A stretch of 64,000 bases of DNA from Aldersonia sp. NBC_00410 (GTDB lineage Bacteria; Actinomycetota; Actinomycetes; Mycobacteriales; Mycobacteriaceae): NCBI RefSeq assembly GCF_026342035.1, contig NZ_JAPENM010000002.1, positions 372,001 to 436,000 of the forward strand, read 5' to 3'. The notes below the pieces were generated by a model. That model was given only the letters and a program-made list of their open reading frames with translations, was not told where the DNA came from and ran no database searches. Shown piece by piece: positions 38,037 to 46,083 of this stretch; the first letter of the stretch is position 1, and every line of letters starts with the position of its first letter. The position numbers were made by a program, and so were the translations under genes.

Positions 38037-39119
38037 TCACGCGAACGCCGCGGCAACTTCCGGCGAAAGCAACGTGCCGTCGTCCGCGTTCACTCCGGCC
38101 GCCAATGCCGGATCCGCCTCGCAGGCGGCGCGCCAGCCGTGCTCGGCAAGTGCGAGCACGTAGGGCAGCGTCGCGTTGGTCAGGGCGTGGGTGGAAGTGT
38201 GCGGTACCGCGGCGGGCATGTTCGCGACACAGTAGAACAACGAGTTCGCCACCCGGTAGGTCGGCGCGGCGTGCGTCGTCGGCCGCGAATCGGCGAAGCA
38301 GCCGCCCTGATCGATCGCCACGTCGACCAGCACCGAGCCGGGCCGCATCTGGGTCACCATCCGGTTCGTCACCAGCCGGGGCGCTTTCGCACCGGGTACC
38401 AGCACGCAACCGATCACGACGTCCGCTGTACCGACCGCGTGCTCGATCTCGTAGGTGTTCGACATGACCGTAGTCAGCCGCGCACCGAACTGTGCGTCGA
38501 GTTGGCGCAGCCGGGTGATGCTGCGATCGAGCACGCTCACCCTCGCCCCCATGCCGACTGCCACCGCGGCGGCGCTCGTGCCGGCGACGCCGCCGCCGAT
38601 CACCACCACATCGGCCGGCCGCACCCCGGGCACCCCGCCCATCAGCACGCCCGCCCCGCCGCCGAACGCCATCAGGTGGTAGGCGCCGACCTGCGTGGCC
38701 AGCTTCCCCGCGATCTCGCTCATCGGCGCGAGCAGCGGCAGCGAACCGTCCGCCGCGCGCACCGTCTCGTAGGCGATCGCGGTGATGCCGGAGGTGAGGA
38801 TGGCGTCGGTGCAGTCCCGCGATGCGGCGAGGTGGAGGTAGGTGAATAGCACCTGCCCGCGCCGCATCCGCGGGTACTCGGCTGCGATGGGTTCCTTCAC
38901 CTTCAGGATCAGCTCGGCGGCCGCCCACAGTTCGTCGACGGAGTCCACGATCGTGGCGCCCGCGGCGACGTAGTCGGCATCACCGAACGACGATCCGGCA
39001 CCCGCGCCGGTTTCCACGAGGACCCGATGGCCGCGCACGGCGAGCTCGTGCGCACCCGCGGGTGTCAACGCCACCCGGTATTCCTGATCCTTCAACTCGC
39101 GCGGAACCCCGACCTGCAT
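38037..39119 (-). CDS. ald: Alanine dehydrogenase
   Basis: A 360-residue NAD-dependent enzyme that converts L-alanine to pyruvate and ammonia and the reverse. Seen here: QVGVPRELKDQEYRVALTPAG, KVKEPIAAEY, LFTYLHLAAS, YETVRAADGSLPLLAPMSEIAG, the NAD-binding VVVIGGGVAGTSAAAVAVGMGA and DIAIDQGG-type VDVAIDQGGCF. It is about 11 residues shorter at the C-terminus than mycobacterial Ald. ATG at 39119. In this genome it sits at the left edge of the accessory segment, next to the siderophore-lipid genes, with no sign of co-regulation. Confidence 0.94.
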   Translation of the reverse strand: MQVGVPRELKDQEYRVALTPAGAHELAVRGHRVLVETGAGAGSSFGDADYVAAGATIVDSVDELWAAAELILKVKEPIAAEYPRMRRGQVLFTYLHLAASRDCTDAILTSGITAIAYETVRAADGSLPLLAPMSEIAGKLATQVGAYHLMAFGGGAGVLMGGVPGVRPADVVVIGGGVAGTSAAAVAVGMGARVSVLDRSITRLRQLDAQFGARLTTVMSNTYEIEHAVGTADVVIGCVLVPGAKAPRLVTNRMVTQMRPGSVLVDVAIDQGGCFADSRPTTHAAPTYRVANSLFYCVANMPAAVPHTSTHALTNATLPYVLALAEHGWRAACEADPALAAGVNADDGTLLSPEVAAAFA

Positions 39120-39229
39120 GGCTACCCCTTACGTCCGCGCGGACGGGTGGGCCCGCGCTGCGGAGGATGTCCACCTTCGATTCTGGGCGCTCGACGGACC
39201 GGGCGCGACGTGGCGCGCGGGGAATCCGG

Positions 39230-40846
39230 TCAGCCGCCGAGCTGCTGCCTGACTGCGAGGCGTTTGAGCTTGCCCGACGACGTTCGGGGCAGTGTGCCCG
39301 GTCGGACGAACACCACCTCGGCGGGCACCACACCGCACTCCGACGCCACGAGGGCGACCAGCTCGGTCCGCGCGCCTGCTTCGTCCGGACCGCGGTACTC
39401 GGCGGTGATCACCAATCCGGGTCTCGCCGTCCCGGCACCGGTCCCGACCGCGACGACGGCCCCCTCGCGGACGCCCTTCACTCGCGCGGCCACCGACTCG
39501 ACCTCGGTAGGGAAGATATTGCGGCCGGCGATGGTGATGAGTTCCTTGGCTCGACCGCACACCACGAGCGAACCATCCACGAGGTACCCGAGGTCGCCGG
39601 TGCGATACCAGCTCGCGGCGTCGATCTCCGGCTCGCCCAGGTATCCGCTCATCATCGAGGTGCCACGGATCTCGAGCTCACCGACGGTGCGACCGCGCAC
39701 TACCGGCGGTTCGTCGGCGGCCGGGACGATCCGGATCTCCATTCCGTCGACCGGCTTGCCGAGCAGTGCGTGCTTACGCACCACGGTCGCGCCGCCGGGC
39801 ACCTCCTGCTCGACCTCGTCGTACCGGATTCCGCCCTGTCCGAGCACCGGTGTGGTGACCGCGCAGGTCGATTCGGCGAGACCGTAGGACGGTGCCGCTA
39901 CGCCCGGATCGAAGCCGAACTGGGCCATCCGGTCGATGAACACACCGAACCCGTCGCAGTCGATCGGCTCGCCGCCGTTGAGCACGACCCGCAGGTTCGA
40001 CAGATCGACATCGCGAACCCGGCTCGCGTATTTGCCGAGCAGGTTGTAGGCGAAGTTCGGTGCGCCGGTGTAGGTGGCCTTGCTCGTGCTCAGCCAGTTC
40101 AGCCAGCGGAACGGCGATGCCGCAAACGCGGACGTCGGGGCGACCCACATCGAGGCGCCGGTCAGTACGCCGGTGAGCACGAACGCCAGGCCCATGTCGT
40201 GGTAGATCGGCAGCCAGGTGCAGCAGACGTCGGTGGCCGGATCCAGCTCCATCCGTCGGGCGAGCGCGGTGACGTTGTTGCGCACCGCGGCCCGGGAAAG
40301 CACGGCGGTGCGCGGGGTACCGGTCGACCCCGCAGTGCCCTGCATGACCGCGGGCGACGCATCGCCGCCGTGCGGCTCGGGCAGCGGCGTCGCGAGGCTC
40401 TCGTGCCCGATGCTCGCAAGATCCTCGATGGGCAGGCGGTGCTGTGCCTCGCGCAGCGCGGTCAGTTGGGCGCCGTTCGCGAACACGATCGTGGCGCCGA
40501 CGCCGACGAAGCGAGCGAGGGTCGATTCGGCCCATTGCGCCACATCGGCGCCGCGGACCGGGCCGGGCAGGATCGTCACCGCGGCTCCGGCGAGCCAGGC
40601 ACCGGGTATCGCGGCGACGAGCTCGGCCGTGGGTTCGCCGACGATGCCGACGACACCCGGCGCGGGACCGACGCGATCGAGCGCGCGGGCCGCGACGTTC
40701 TGTGCGATCACGTGGATCTGCGGCCACGGGTGGGGTTGCCACTCGCCGGACGCGGTGTCGAAAATGACGAGGTTGCCGGTGGAGGTCGTCATCGACCGGA
40801 CCGCGGTCGACGCGAGGGACTGTTCTGTTGCCACTGCAGGGGTCAT
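39230..40846 (-). CDS. Fatty acyl-AMP ligase, MbtM/FadD33-like, copy A
   Basis: A 538-residue ANL-superfamily enzyme that probably activates a fatty acid as acyl-AMP and loads it on the adjacent carrier protein. The phosphate loop [15 protein letters not shown] lies near 170; A-motifs [19 protein letters not shown], and the hinge/catalytic Lys region [12 protein letters not shown] at the C-terminus follow. It resembles mycobacterial MbtM (FadD33), which loads the lipid tail of mycobactin. It starts 10 bp after its carrier protein gene, behind an IdeR-type box. A second copy of the pair lies 4 kb to the right, about 60 percent identical by eye in the stretch compared. Confidence 0.87.
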   Translation of the reverse strand: MTPAVATEQSLASTAVRSMTTSTGNLVIFDTASGEWQPHPWPQIHVIAQNVAARALDRVGPAPGVVGIVGEPTAELVAAIPGAWLAGAAVTILPGPVRGADVAQWAESTLARFVGVGATIVFANGAQLTALREAQHRLPIEDLASIGHESLATPLPEPHGGDASPAVMQGTAGSTGTPRTAVLSRAAVRNNVTALARRMELDPATDVCCTWLPIYHDMGLAFVLTGVLTGASMWVAPTSAFAASPFRWLNWLSTSKATYTGAPNFAYNLLGKYASRVRDVDLSNLRVVLNGGEPIDCDGFGVFIDRMAQFGFDPGVAAPSYGLAESTCAVTTPVLGQGGIRYDEVEQEVPGGATVVRKHALLGKPVDGMEIRIVPAADEPPVVRGRTVGELEIRGTSMMSGYLGEPEIDAASWYRTGDLGYLVDGSLVVCGRAKELITIAGRNIFPTEVESVAARVKGVREGAVVAVGTGAGTARPGLVITAEYRGPDEAGARTELVALVASECGVVPAEVVFVRPGTLPRTSSGKLKRLAVRQQLGG

Positions 40847-40856
40847 GACGGCGGCG

Positions 40857-41108
40857 CTAGTTCGACGCGCTCGGGGTCTTCGCGCAGAGTAGGTCCTCCA
40901 GGTCGCCGACCGTATTGCAGCCGAGCAATTCCTCCTCGGTGAGCACGACGCCGAGCTTTTCTTCGATCGCCACCATGCCGACCGCGAACGCCACCGAATC
41001 GAGGCCGACCTCGTCGATCAGATGCGAGTCACGGGTTACTCGGGTGGTGTCGATCTGGAGGTCGTCGCGGAGGACTTCTTCGAGGACGGTGCGAGCTGCG
41101 TCGGGCAT
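40857..41108 (-). CDS. Acyl carrier protein, MbtL-like, copy A
   Basis: An 83-residue phosphopantetheine-binding carrier protein. The attachment Ser is in [15 protein letters not shown], followed by [26 protein letters not shown]. It is nearly superimposable on carrier protein copy B. It should accept the acyl group from the neighbouring acyl-AMP ligase for transfer to a siderophore lysine. ATG at 41108; an IdeR-type box is 55 bp upstream. Confidence 0.88.
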   Translation of the reverse strand: MPDAARTVLEEVLRDDLQIDTTRVTRDSHLIDEVGLDSVAFAVGMVAIEEKLGVVLTEEELLGCNTVGDLEDLLCAKTPSASN

Positions 41109-41162
41109 GGCTGAGTCTTTCGTGATCGTGATGCCGAGTGTGTGTCGGCACTCCCAAATAGC

Positions 41163-41181
41163 TGAGGTGAGGCTAGCCTAG
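41163..41181. promoter_or_regulatory. IdeR/DtxR-type iron box, site 1
   Basis: The 19-mer TGAGGTGAGGCTAGCCTAG matches the consensus TTAGGTTAGGCTAACCTAA at 15 of 19 positions and is near-palindromic. It lies 55 bp upstream of carrier protein A (leftward) and 86 bp upstream of the carbonic-anhydrase-like gene (rightward), so it may control both under low iron. Confidence 0.82.
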
Positions 41182-41266
41182 TCTTCGCGGTTCGGTCGGC
41201 CTTCCTGCAGCGTCACCCACCGGCCCGTTCACCGCTGCCTGCGGCGCATCCGGCATCCTCGACGCC

Positions 41267-41782
41267 ATGAGAATCCAACTCGGTGAACACGCGCCGGAGA
41301 TCGACGACAGCGCCTGGATCGCACCCAACGCGACAGTGATCGGCCGCGCCACACTCGGTGCCGAGGTCAGCATCTGGTACGGCACGGTCGTCCGGGCCGA
41401 CGGCGAGACGATTTCGGTCGGGGCGCGGACCAACATCCAGGACGGCTGCGCACTGCACTCCGATCCGGGTTTCCCGCTCGTCATCGGAGCCGGAGTCTCG
41501 GTGGGGCACAACGCGACTCTGCACGGCTGCACGATCGCCGACGATGTGCTTGTCGGCATGGGTGCCACGGTGCTCAACGGCGCCCAGATCGGCGCCGGCA
41601 CACTGATCGCGGCGAACGCGCTCATTCCCGAGGGAGCGGTCATCCCGCCGGGATCGCTGGTGGCGGGCGTGCCGGGCAAGGTGCGACGCGAACTCGGCGA
41701 GCAGGAAGTCGAACGCATTCGACTCAATGCGGCGGTGTACCTGCACCTGATGGCGACGCACCGGGAAGGCGTCGAGCTGTAG
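41267..41782 (+). CDS. Gamma-carbonic-anhydrase-family hexapeptide-repeat protein
   Basis: A 171-residue left-handed beta-helix protein with repeated (I/V/L)GxxxxI units from about residue 20 to 135 (WIAPNATVIGRATLGAEVSIWYGTVV, INIQDGCALHSD-like TNIQDGCALHSD, VSVGHNATLHGC, VGMGATVLNGAQIGAG). The metal-binding histidines of gamma carbonic anhydrases are suggested by LHSD, VGHNATLHG. It belongs to the YrdA/PaaY group; carbonic anhydrase activity is not certain. ATG at 41267. It lies between two IdeR-type boxes, but whether it is iron-regulated is an inference. Confidence 0.87.
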   Translation: MRIQLGEHAPEIDDSAWIAPNATVIGRATLGAEVSIWYGTVVRADGETISVGARTNIQDGCALHSDPGFPLVIGAGVSVGHNATLHGCTIADDVLVGMGATVLNGAQIGAGTLIAANALIPEGAVIPPGSLVAGVPGKVRRELGEQEVERIRLNAAVYLHLMATHREGVEL

Positions 41783-41794
41783 TACACGTGCGAC

Positions 41795-41813
41795 TGGGAT
41801 TAGCCCACCCTAA
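41795..41813. promoter_or_regulatory. IdeR/DtxR-type iron box, site 2
   Basis: Read on the complementary strand, TTAGGGTGGGCTAATCCCA matches the 19-bp IdeR consensus at 14 positions. It lies 75 bp upstream of the mbtK-like start and 13 bp after the stop of the carbonic-anhydrase-like gene. Weaker than the other two sites, but its place before a siderophore gene supports it. Confidence 0.62.
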
Positions 41814-41887
41814 CTACCCGGTGTATTTTCATTCTCGCCAGTACCTGTGCGCGTAATCAGCGCCGCGACGGACCGACAGGACGACAG

Positions 41888-42502
41888 ATGACCCAGACCG
41901 AGACCTATCCGGCTCTCCCGCGCATGCTGCGTGGACTGGCACCGGAGGTACTCGCCGTGCCGGCGCCGACGATCCCCGTGCTCGCCGAGCCCTACGATCT
42001 GCGGGTGATCGACCCGACCGGACCCGACACCGAGCTGGTCGCCGAGTGGATGCAGCGTCCGCATCTGGTCACCGCGTGGGAACGGGACTGGCCGGCCGAC
42101 CGGTGGCGCGCGCACCTGTCGGCACAGCTCGCCACGAACTACTCCCGTCCGTTGATCGCGAGCTTCAAGGGCACCCCGCTGGCCTATCTCGAGGTCTACC
42201 GCGCCGCGCAGGATTCGATCGCACCGAAGTACGACGCCGATCCGTGGGATCTGGGTCTGCACGCCGCGATCGCCGATCCCGCGGTGGTGAACCGCGGGTT
42301 CGGGCCACGACTGCTGCCCAAGCTGATTGCGTCGCTGTGGGAGCTCGAGCCGCAGTGCCGACGGGTGATGTTCGATCCGGACCATCGCAACACCGGGGCG
42401 CGGCGGCTGTGCGAGTTCGTCGGCTGCACCTTCCTCGGTGAGCACGACATGGCGAACCGGCGCATGTCGCTCTACGCGCTCGAACGCACCAGCGGTCAGT
42501 AA
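41888..42502 (+). CDS. mbtK: Siderophore lysine N-acyltransferase, MbtK/IucB-like
   Basis: A 204-residue GNAT-fold acyltransferase of the AlcB/IucB/MbtK type. In mycobacteria MbtK moves the fatty acyl chain from carrier protein MbtL to the epsilon-amino group of lysine in mycobactin. Key segments are [75 protein letters not shown] and the acetyl-CoA-fold end [30 protein letters not shown] at 41888 with an IdeR-type box upstream and a strong hairpin downstream. The acyl donors are probably one or both carrier-protein copies flanking it. Confidence 0.9.
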   Translation: MTQTETYPALPRMLRGLAPEVLAVPAPTIPVLAEPYDLRVIDPTGPDTELVAEWMQRPHLVTAWERDWPADRWRAHLSAQLATNYSRPLIASFKGTPLAYLEVYRAAQDSIAPKYDADPWDLGLHAAIADPAVVNRGFGPRLLPKLIASLWELEPQCRRVMFDPDHRNTGARRLCEFVGCTFLGEHDMANRRMSLYALERTSGQ

Positions 42503-42519
42503 CGAACTCGAAATGCCAA

Positions 42520-42557
42520 GCGGCCCGCCCGGTCTCATCGAAGACCGGCCGGGCCGC
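42520..42557. terminator. Hairpin between mbtK-like gene and the convergent pseudogene
   Basis: A 16-bp stem with one mismatch (42520-42535 with 42542-42557) around a 6-base loop, followed by CTTGCTT. It lies 18 bp after the mbtK-like stop and 12 bp before the end of the MbtN-like remnant. Confidence 0.75.
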
Positions 42558-42568
42558 CTTGCTTGGTA

Positions 42569-43368
42569 CTAGTCCAGCTGCGGAAGCCGACCCAATGCGC
42601 GGTAGCCCTTGTGGTCGGGCTTCATGGCCGCGGCGACGAGTTCCCAGCGGATTTCGTCCTCACCTTGGCCGACGCCGCGGTGTGCAGGTCCATCCGCTCG
42701 GTGGTTGCGATACCGGTCAACGCGTGCCGCAGCAGGTCGACGCGCGCTTGCAGGTCGGCGATCCGCAGGCGTAGTGCTTGGTACTCGTAAAGCGACTTGC
42801 CGAACTGCTTGCGCGCCATCATCCGGGCAAGCGTGATACCGAGGGCCTTGTCATAGGACGAGGCCACCTGCCCGGCGATGGAGAACCGTTCCTGCGCCAA
42901 GCCCAGCTGATCGCCGCCAGACCGGTGACCTGGTAACCACCGCGGCTGCTGCGTATTTCGGTTTCGACGATCTGCGGGTCGGAACGTCCGGACGCTTCCG
43001 AGGCGCCGATGCACAGCACCGCCTCCCCGCGGATCGCCTGCTCGCAGATCTCGCCCATATAGTCGGACCGGCCTAATCTGCGCAACGTTGCGATCGCCGA
43101 ATCATGCAGGCTGACACCGACTCCGATACCGCCCGAGCCCAGCTCACCCAACCGGAACGCCAGCTCGAGAAGCTTGCCCAGGTCCGGGTGCTGTGAATCG
43201 GTCCATTTCTGCTCGAACACGCCTGCGCGAGCGATGTGTTCGAGCAGGTGGCGCGGAAAACGTTCGGTGCGTTTCGGCTTCCTCGCTCCACGCCCGGACC
43301 TCGTCGCCGAAGGTCGAGTCGAGTAAGACGCGATAATCGTCGAGAGACGACCAGACGACGGCGGTCAC
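42569..43368 (-). pseudogene. Acyl-CoA dehydrogenase, MbtN/FadE14-like, decayed
   Basis: About 800 bp remain of a gene normally near 1.15 kb. GTG at 43368 overlaps the stop of acyl-AMP ligase B, and the N-terminus ([24 protein letters not shown]) is intact. A T-run at 43257-43260 (one extra base) shifts frame before [17 protein letters not shown]; the next frame gives [20 protein letters not shown] and [14 protein letters not shown], then GGYQVTG joins directly to LAAISW, skipping about 65 residues. One base is missing before [21 protein letters not shown], and after LHTAASAKV about 45 residues are lost before [16 protein letters not shown] and TAG at 42571-42569. The flavin site cannot form. 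In mycobacteria MbtN desaturates the acyl chain of mycobactin. Confidence 0.88.
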
Positions 43369-44993
43369 GAGTTTGCTCCCGTCTCCAGAAAACGCTTGAC
43401 GTCGAGGCGGCGTAGTTTGCCGGACGTGGTGCGCGGGAGGTAGCCCGGTGCGACGAACACGACATCGGCGGGTAAGACACCACATTCGGCGGCGACGCGC
43501 TCGATCACGGCACTGCGCGCGGCGGTCTCGTCGGTGCCCCTGAACTCAGCGGCCAGGACGAGACCGGGGCGCGGCGAGTCGGCGTCGGTACCGACCGCGA
43601 CCACACCCCCGCCGCGTACACCGGCTACGGTCGCCGCGGCCCGCTCGACTTCGGTCGGGAAGATGTTGCGGCCGGCCACGATGATGACTTCCTTGGCGCG
43701 TCCGCAGATGACGAGTTCACCGTCGTCCAGGTAGCCGAGGTCCCCGGTCCTGAACCACTCTTCCGCGCCGAGCGACTCGTGCCCGAGATAACCGCCCATC
43801 ATCGACGTGCCACGGATCTCGACCTCGCCGATCTCGCGTCCCGCCGCGGTCGGCACGTCACCATCGGCCGCCGCGATGCGGACCTCCATACCGGCGACGG
43901 CACGGCCGAGGATCGCGTAGCGACGCTTGCGGGCTTCCGATCCGGCACCCACGGTGATCTCGTCGTAGCGCAGTCCGGTGCCGCTCTCCGGCATCGTTGT
44001 GGCGCAGGTCGATTCGGCCAGACCGTACGAGGGCGAGGTCGCCGCGGGATCGAATCCGAAGCGCGCGGTCTGCTCGATGAAGCGCTGGTAGCCGGCGCAG
44101 TCGATGGGTTCTCCCCCGCTGACGGCAATCCGGATGCGGCCGAGGTCGGCTTCCTTCACCCGCTGGCCGTATCGACCGATGATGTCGTAGGCGAAGTTCG
44201 GTGCGGCGGTGAAGGTCGCACCGCTCTCGGTGAGCCACTCCAGCCAGCGGAACGGTGCACCGGCGAACGCCGAGTTCGGTGCGAGCCACATCGGCATCCC
44301 GCTGACGAGCCCCTGCATGAGGAATGCCAGCCCCATGTCGTGGTAGAGCGGAAGCCAGCTGTGCCCGACGTCCCGGCCGGCGTCGATCTTCCCCCGCTCC
44401 GCGAGTGCGGTTGCGTTGTGCAGCAACGCGTTCGCCGATAACGCGGCAGTCTTCGGGCTACCGGTCGAGCCGGCCGTTCCCTGCAGTACCGCCGTTCGAG
44501 CGCCATCGAGATGCGGTAGCACCAGCGCAGGCCCGGAGCCGGGTCGGGCGACGTCGACGAGATCGTGAATCGGCAACTCGGACGGTGCATCCCAGAGCAG
44601 GTCGAGCTGGTCGCCGTGGCCGAGCACGACACCGACACCGATGCCGGCGAAGCGTTCCATCGTCGAGTGCGCCCATTGCGCACTGCTCGCGCCGCGGACG
44701 GGGCCGGGCAGGATGGAGACCGCGGAACCGGCCAGCCATGCGCCGGCGATCGCGGCCACCAGGTCGGCGCTCGGCTCCCCGACTAGGCCGACAGCCGGAA
44801 CCGGCGCGCGCGCAGGCGAACTGTCCAGAATTCGTTCGGCGATCGCTTCGGCTTTGGCGTAGACCTCGGGCCAGGCGGTGCGCCGCCAGGTCTTGGTCTG
44901 CCCATCGAGTACAACGAGATCGGCGACAGAAGTTCGCATCGCGTGGGAAACCGTTGCAGCCAGGCATCTTTCGGTTGTTTTCAGCGTGGTCAA
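43365..44993 (-). CDS. Fatty acyl-AMP ligase, MbtM/FadD33-like, copy B
   Basis: A 542-residue acyl-AMP ligase paralogous to copy A, with the phosphate loop [37 protein letters not shown] and LPRTTSGKLRRLD at the C-terminus. Gene order carrier protein B, ligase B, acyl-CoA dehydrogenase remnant equals mycobacterial mbtL-mbtM-mbtN, so this is likely the ancestral copy and copy A the duplicate or second import. ATG at 44993, 46 bp after its carrier protein. Its stop overlaps the start of the dehydrogenase remnant (GTGA). Confidence 0.88.
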   Translation of the reverse strand: MTTLKTTERCLAATVSHAMRTSVADLVVLDGQTKTWRRTAWPEVYAKAEAIAERILDSSPARAPVPAVGLVGEPSADLVAAIAGAWLAGSAVSILPGPVRGASSAQWAHSTMERFAGIGVGVVLGHGDQLDLLWDAPSELPIHDLVDVARPGSGPALVLPHLDGARTAVLQGTAGSTGSPKTAALSANALLHNATALAERGKIDAGRDVGHSWLPLYHDMGLAFLMQGLVSGMPMWLAPNSAFAGAPFRWLEWLTESGATFTAAPNFAYDIIGRYGQRVKEADLGRIRIAVSGGEPIDCAGYQRFIEQTARFGFDPAATSPSYGLAESTCATTMPESGTGLRYDEITVGAGSEARKRRYAILGRAVAGMEVRIAAADGDVPTAAGREIGEVEIRGTSMMGGYLGHESLGAEEWFRTGDLGYLDDGELVICGRAKEVIIVAGRNIFPTEVERAAATVAGVRGGGVVAVGTDADSPRPGLVLAAEFRGTDETAARSAVIERVAAECGVLPADVVFVAPGYLPRTTSGKLRRLDVKRFLETGANS

Positions 44994-45039
44994 GCGAGAT
45001 TCTCCTCGATATCTGCCGGTCGATGGGCGGTGTGCCGGT

Positions 45040-45294
45040 TCAGGCCGGGAGTTGTTGCCCTGCTTTCGCGGTGATGATGTCCGCGAGGTCCCCGACGGTG
45101 TTGCAGCTCAGTAGTTCTTCCTCGTCGAGCACCACGCCGAGTTTCTCCTCGATGGCGACCATGCCCACTGCAAATCCGACCGAGTCGAGGCCCACATCGT
45201 CGATCAGCCGGGACTCTCGCGAGATGCGGCTGGTATCGATGGCCAAGTCTTCGCGGAGGATCTGCTCGAGGTCCCCGACCAGTGCTGTCGACAT
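45040..45294 (-). CDS. Acyl carrier protein, MbtL-like, copy B
   Basis: An 84-residue phosphopantetheine carrier with Ser in DDVGLDSVGFAVGMV and the conserved end [29 protein letters not shown] at 45294 follows GGGAG; the frame open to 45393 includes the promoter region. An IdeR-type box lies 112 bp upstream. It should load the acyl chain activated by ligase B. Confidence 0.88.
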   Translation of the reverse strand: MSTALVGDLEQILREDLAIDTSRISRESRLIDDVGLDSVGFAVGMVAIEEKLGVVLDEEELLSCNTVGDLADIITAKAGQQLPA

Positions 45295-45405
45295 GCATGT
45301 CTCCCTACGGTGAGCGGATTGCGACCAAGGCGGCCCCGGTGCGCGCAGCCCCCGTACCGCCAGAAGCGCTTGCCGTGCCGTCCGATCGGACACTACACGG
45401 GCGAA

Positions 45406-45424
45406 TGAGGTAAGGCTAGCCTTA
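45406..45424. promoter_or_regulatory. IdeR/DtxR-type iron box, site 3
   Basis: The 19-mer TGAGGTAAGGCTAGCCTTA matches the IdeR consensus at 15 of 19 positions with a strong central palindrome AAGGCTAGCCTT. It stands between carrier protein B (leftward) and the 3' end of the sortase gene, so it should regulate the carrier/ligase B operon. Confidence 0.83.
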
Positions 45425-45441
45425 TAGTGGAGAACGCGCCT

Positions 45442-46083
45442 CTAGTTGGATACGCCCACTCTGGAGGTGTACGTGGCGTAGGCGACGATGTTGGAGTCGT
45501 AGCTGTGGAGTTGGTCATTGAACTTGCCGCCACAGGTGATGAGTCGGATTTCACTGTCGGGCGCGGGTTGGTAGATCTTGTCGGCGGGGAAGCTGTCCTT
45601 GGGGTAGATGGCGACGTCGGTGACGGCGAAATGGGCGATGGTTCCGTCGGATCGGTCGATATCGATGAGGTCACCGGGTTGCAGTTGGGGCACAGTATAA
45701 AAGGCGGCCGGGCCGGTCTTGGAATCGAAGTGGCCAAGGATGACGCTGGTGCCGCGTTGGCCCGGCGCGGCGCTGTCGGGGTACCAGCCCGCGACTTGCG
45801 GGTCCACCGGAAGCGGCATGACGTCGCTGGTGGCACGCGGCAGGGTGGCGATCTGGGCATAGAGGTTGATCTTCGCGGCCCGAATCGTCGTGGGCACGGC
45901 ATATCCGGGCGGTACGGACGACCAGTCGGCCGGCTGTGGGGCCGTGACATGTGGGCGCACGTCGGCTCGTTGGTCGCGACGATCGGCATCTCGGGTGAGG
46001 CCCTGGGTGAAGGTGATGCAGGTGACGGCGATCGCCGTGGTGAAGGCGATGGTGACGAACCACGAAGGGCGGCGGAGGCTCAA
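45442..46083 (-). CDS. Class F-like sortase
   Basis: A 213-residue membrane-anchored transpeptidase. An N-terminal helix (SWFVTIAFTTAIAVTCITF, residues 7-25) is followed by the sortase barrel with the catalytic His in VILGHFDS (His118), the catalytic Cys in LITCGGKF (Cys184) and a candidate Arg at 208 near the C-terminus. The CGG after the cysteine and the lack of a long C-terminal extension fit actinobacterial class F. TTG at 46083 overlaps the TGA of the upstream surface-protein gene (TTGA), and no independent ribosome-binding site is seen, so the sortase is translated by coupling to its probable substrate. Confidence 0.86.
   Translation of the reverse strand: MSLRRPSWFVTIAFTTAIAVTCITFTQGLTRDADRRDQRADVRPHVTAPQPADWSSVPPGYAVPTTIRAAKINLYAQIATLPRATSDVMPLPVDPQVAGWYPDSAAPGQRGTSVILGHFDSKTGPAAFYTVPQLQPGDLIDIDRSDGTIAHFAVTDVAIYPKDSFPADKIYQPAPDSEIRLITCGGKFNDQLHSYDSNIVAYATYTSRVGVSN

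Noticed and set aside
39062-40942. 626-codon open frame on the plus strand
   Set aside because: It mirrors ald and acyl-AMP ligase A, has no domain pattern and is typical of antisense frames in high-GC DNA.
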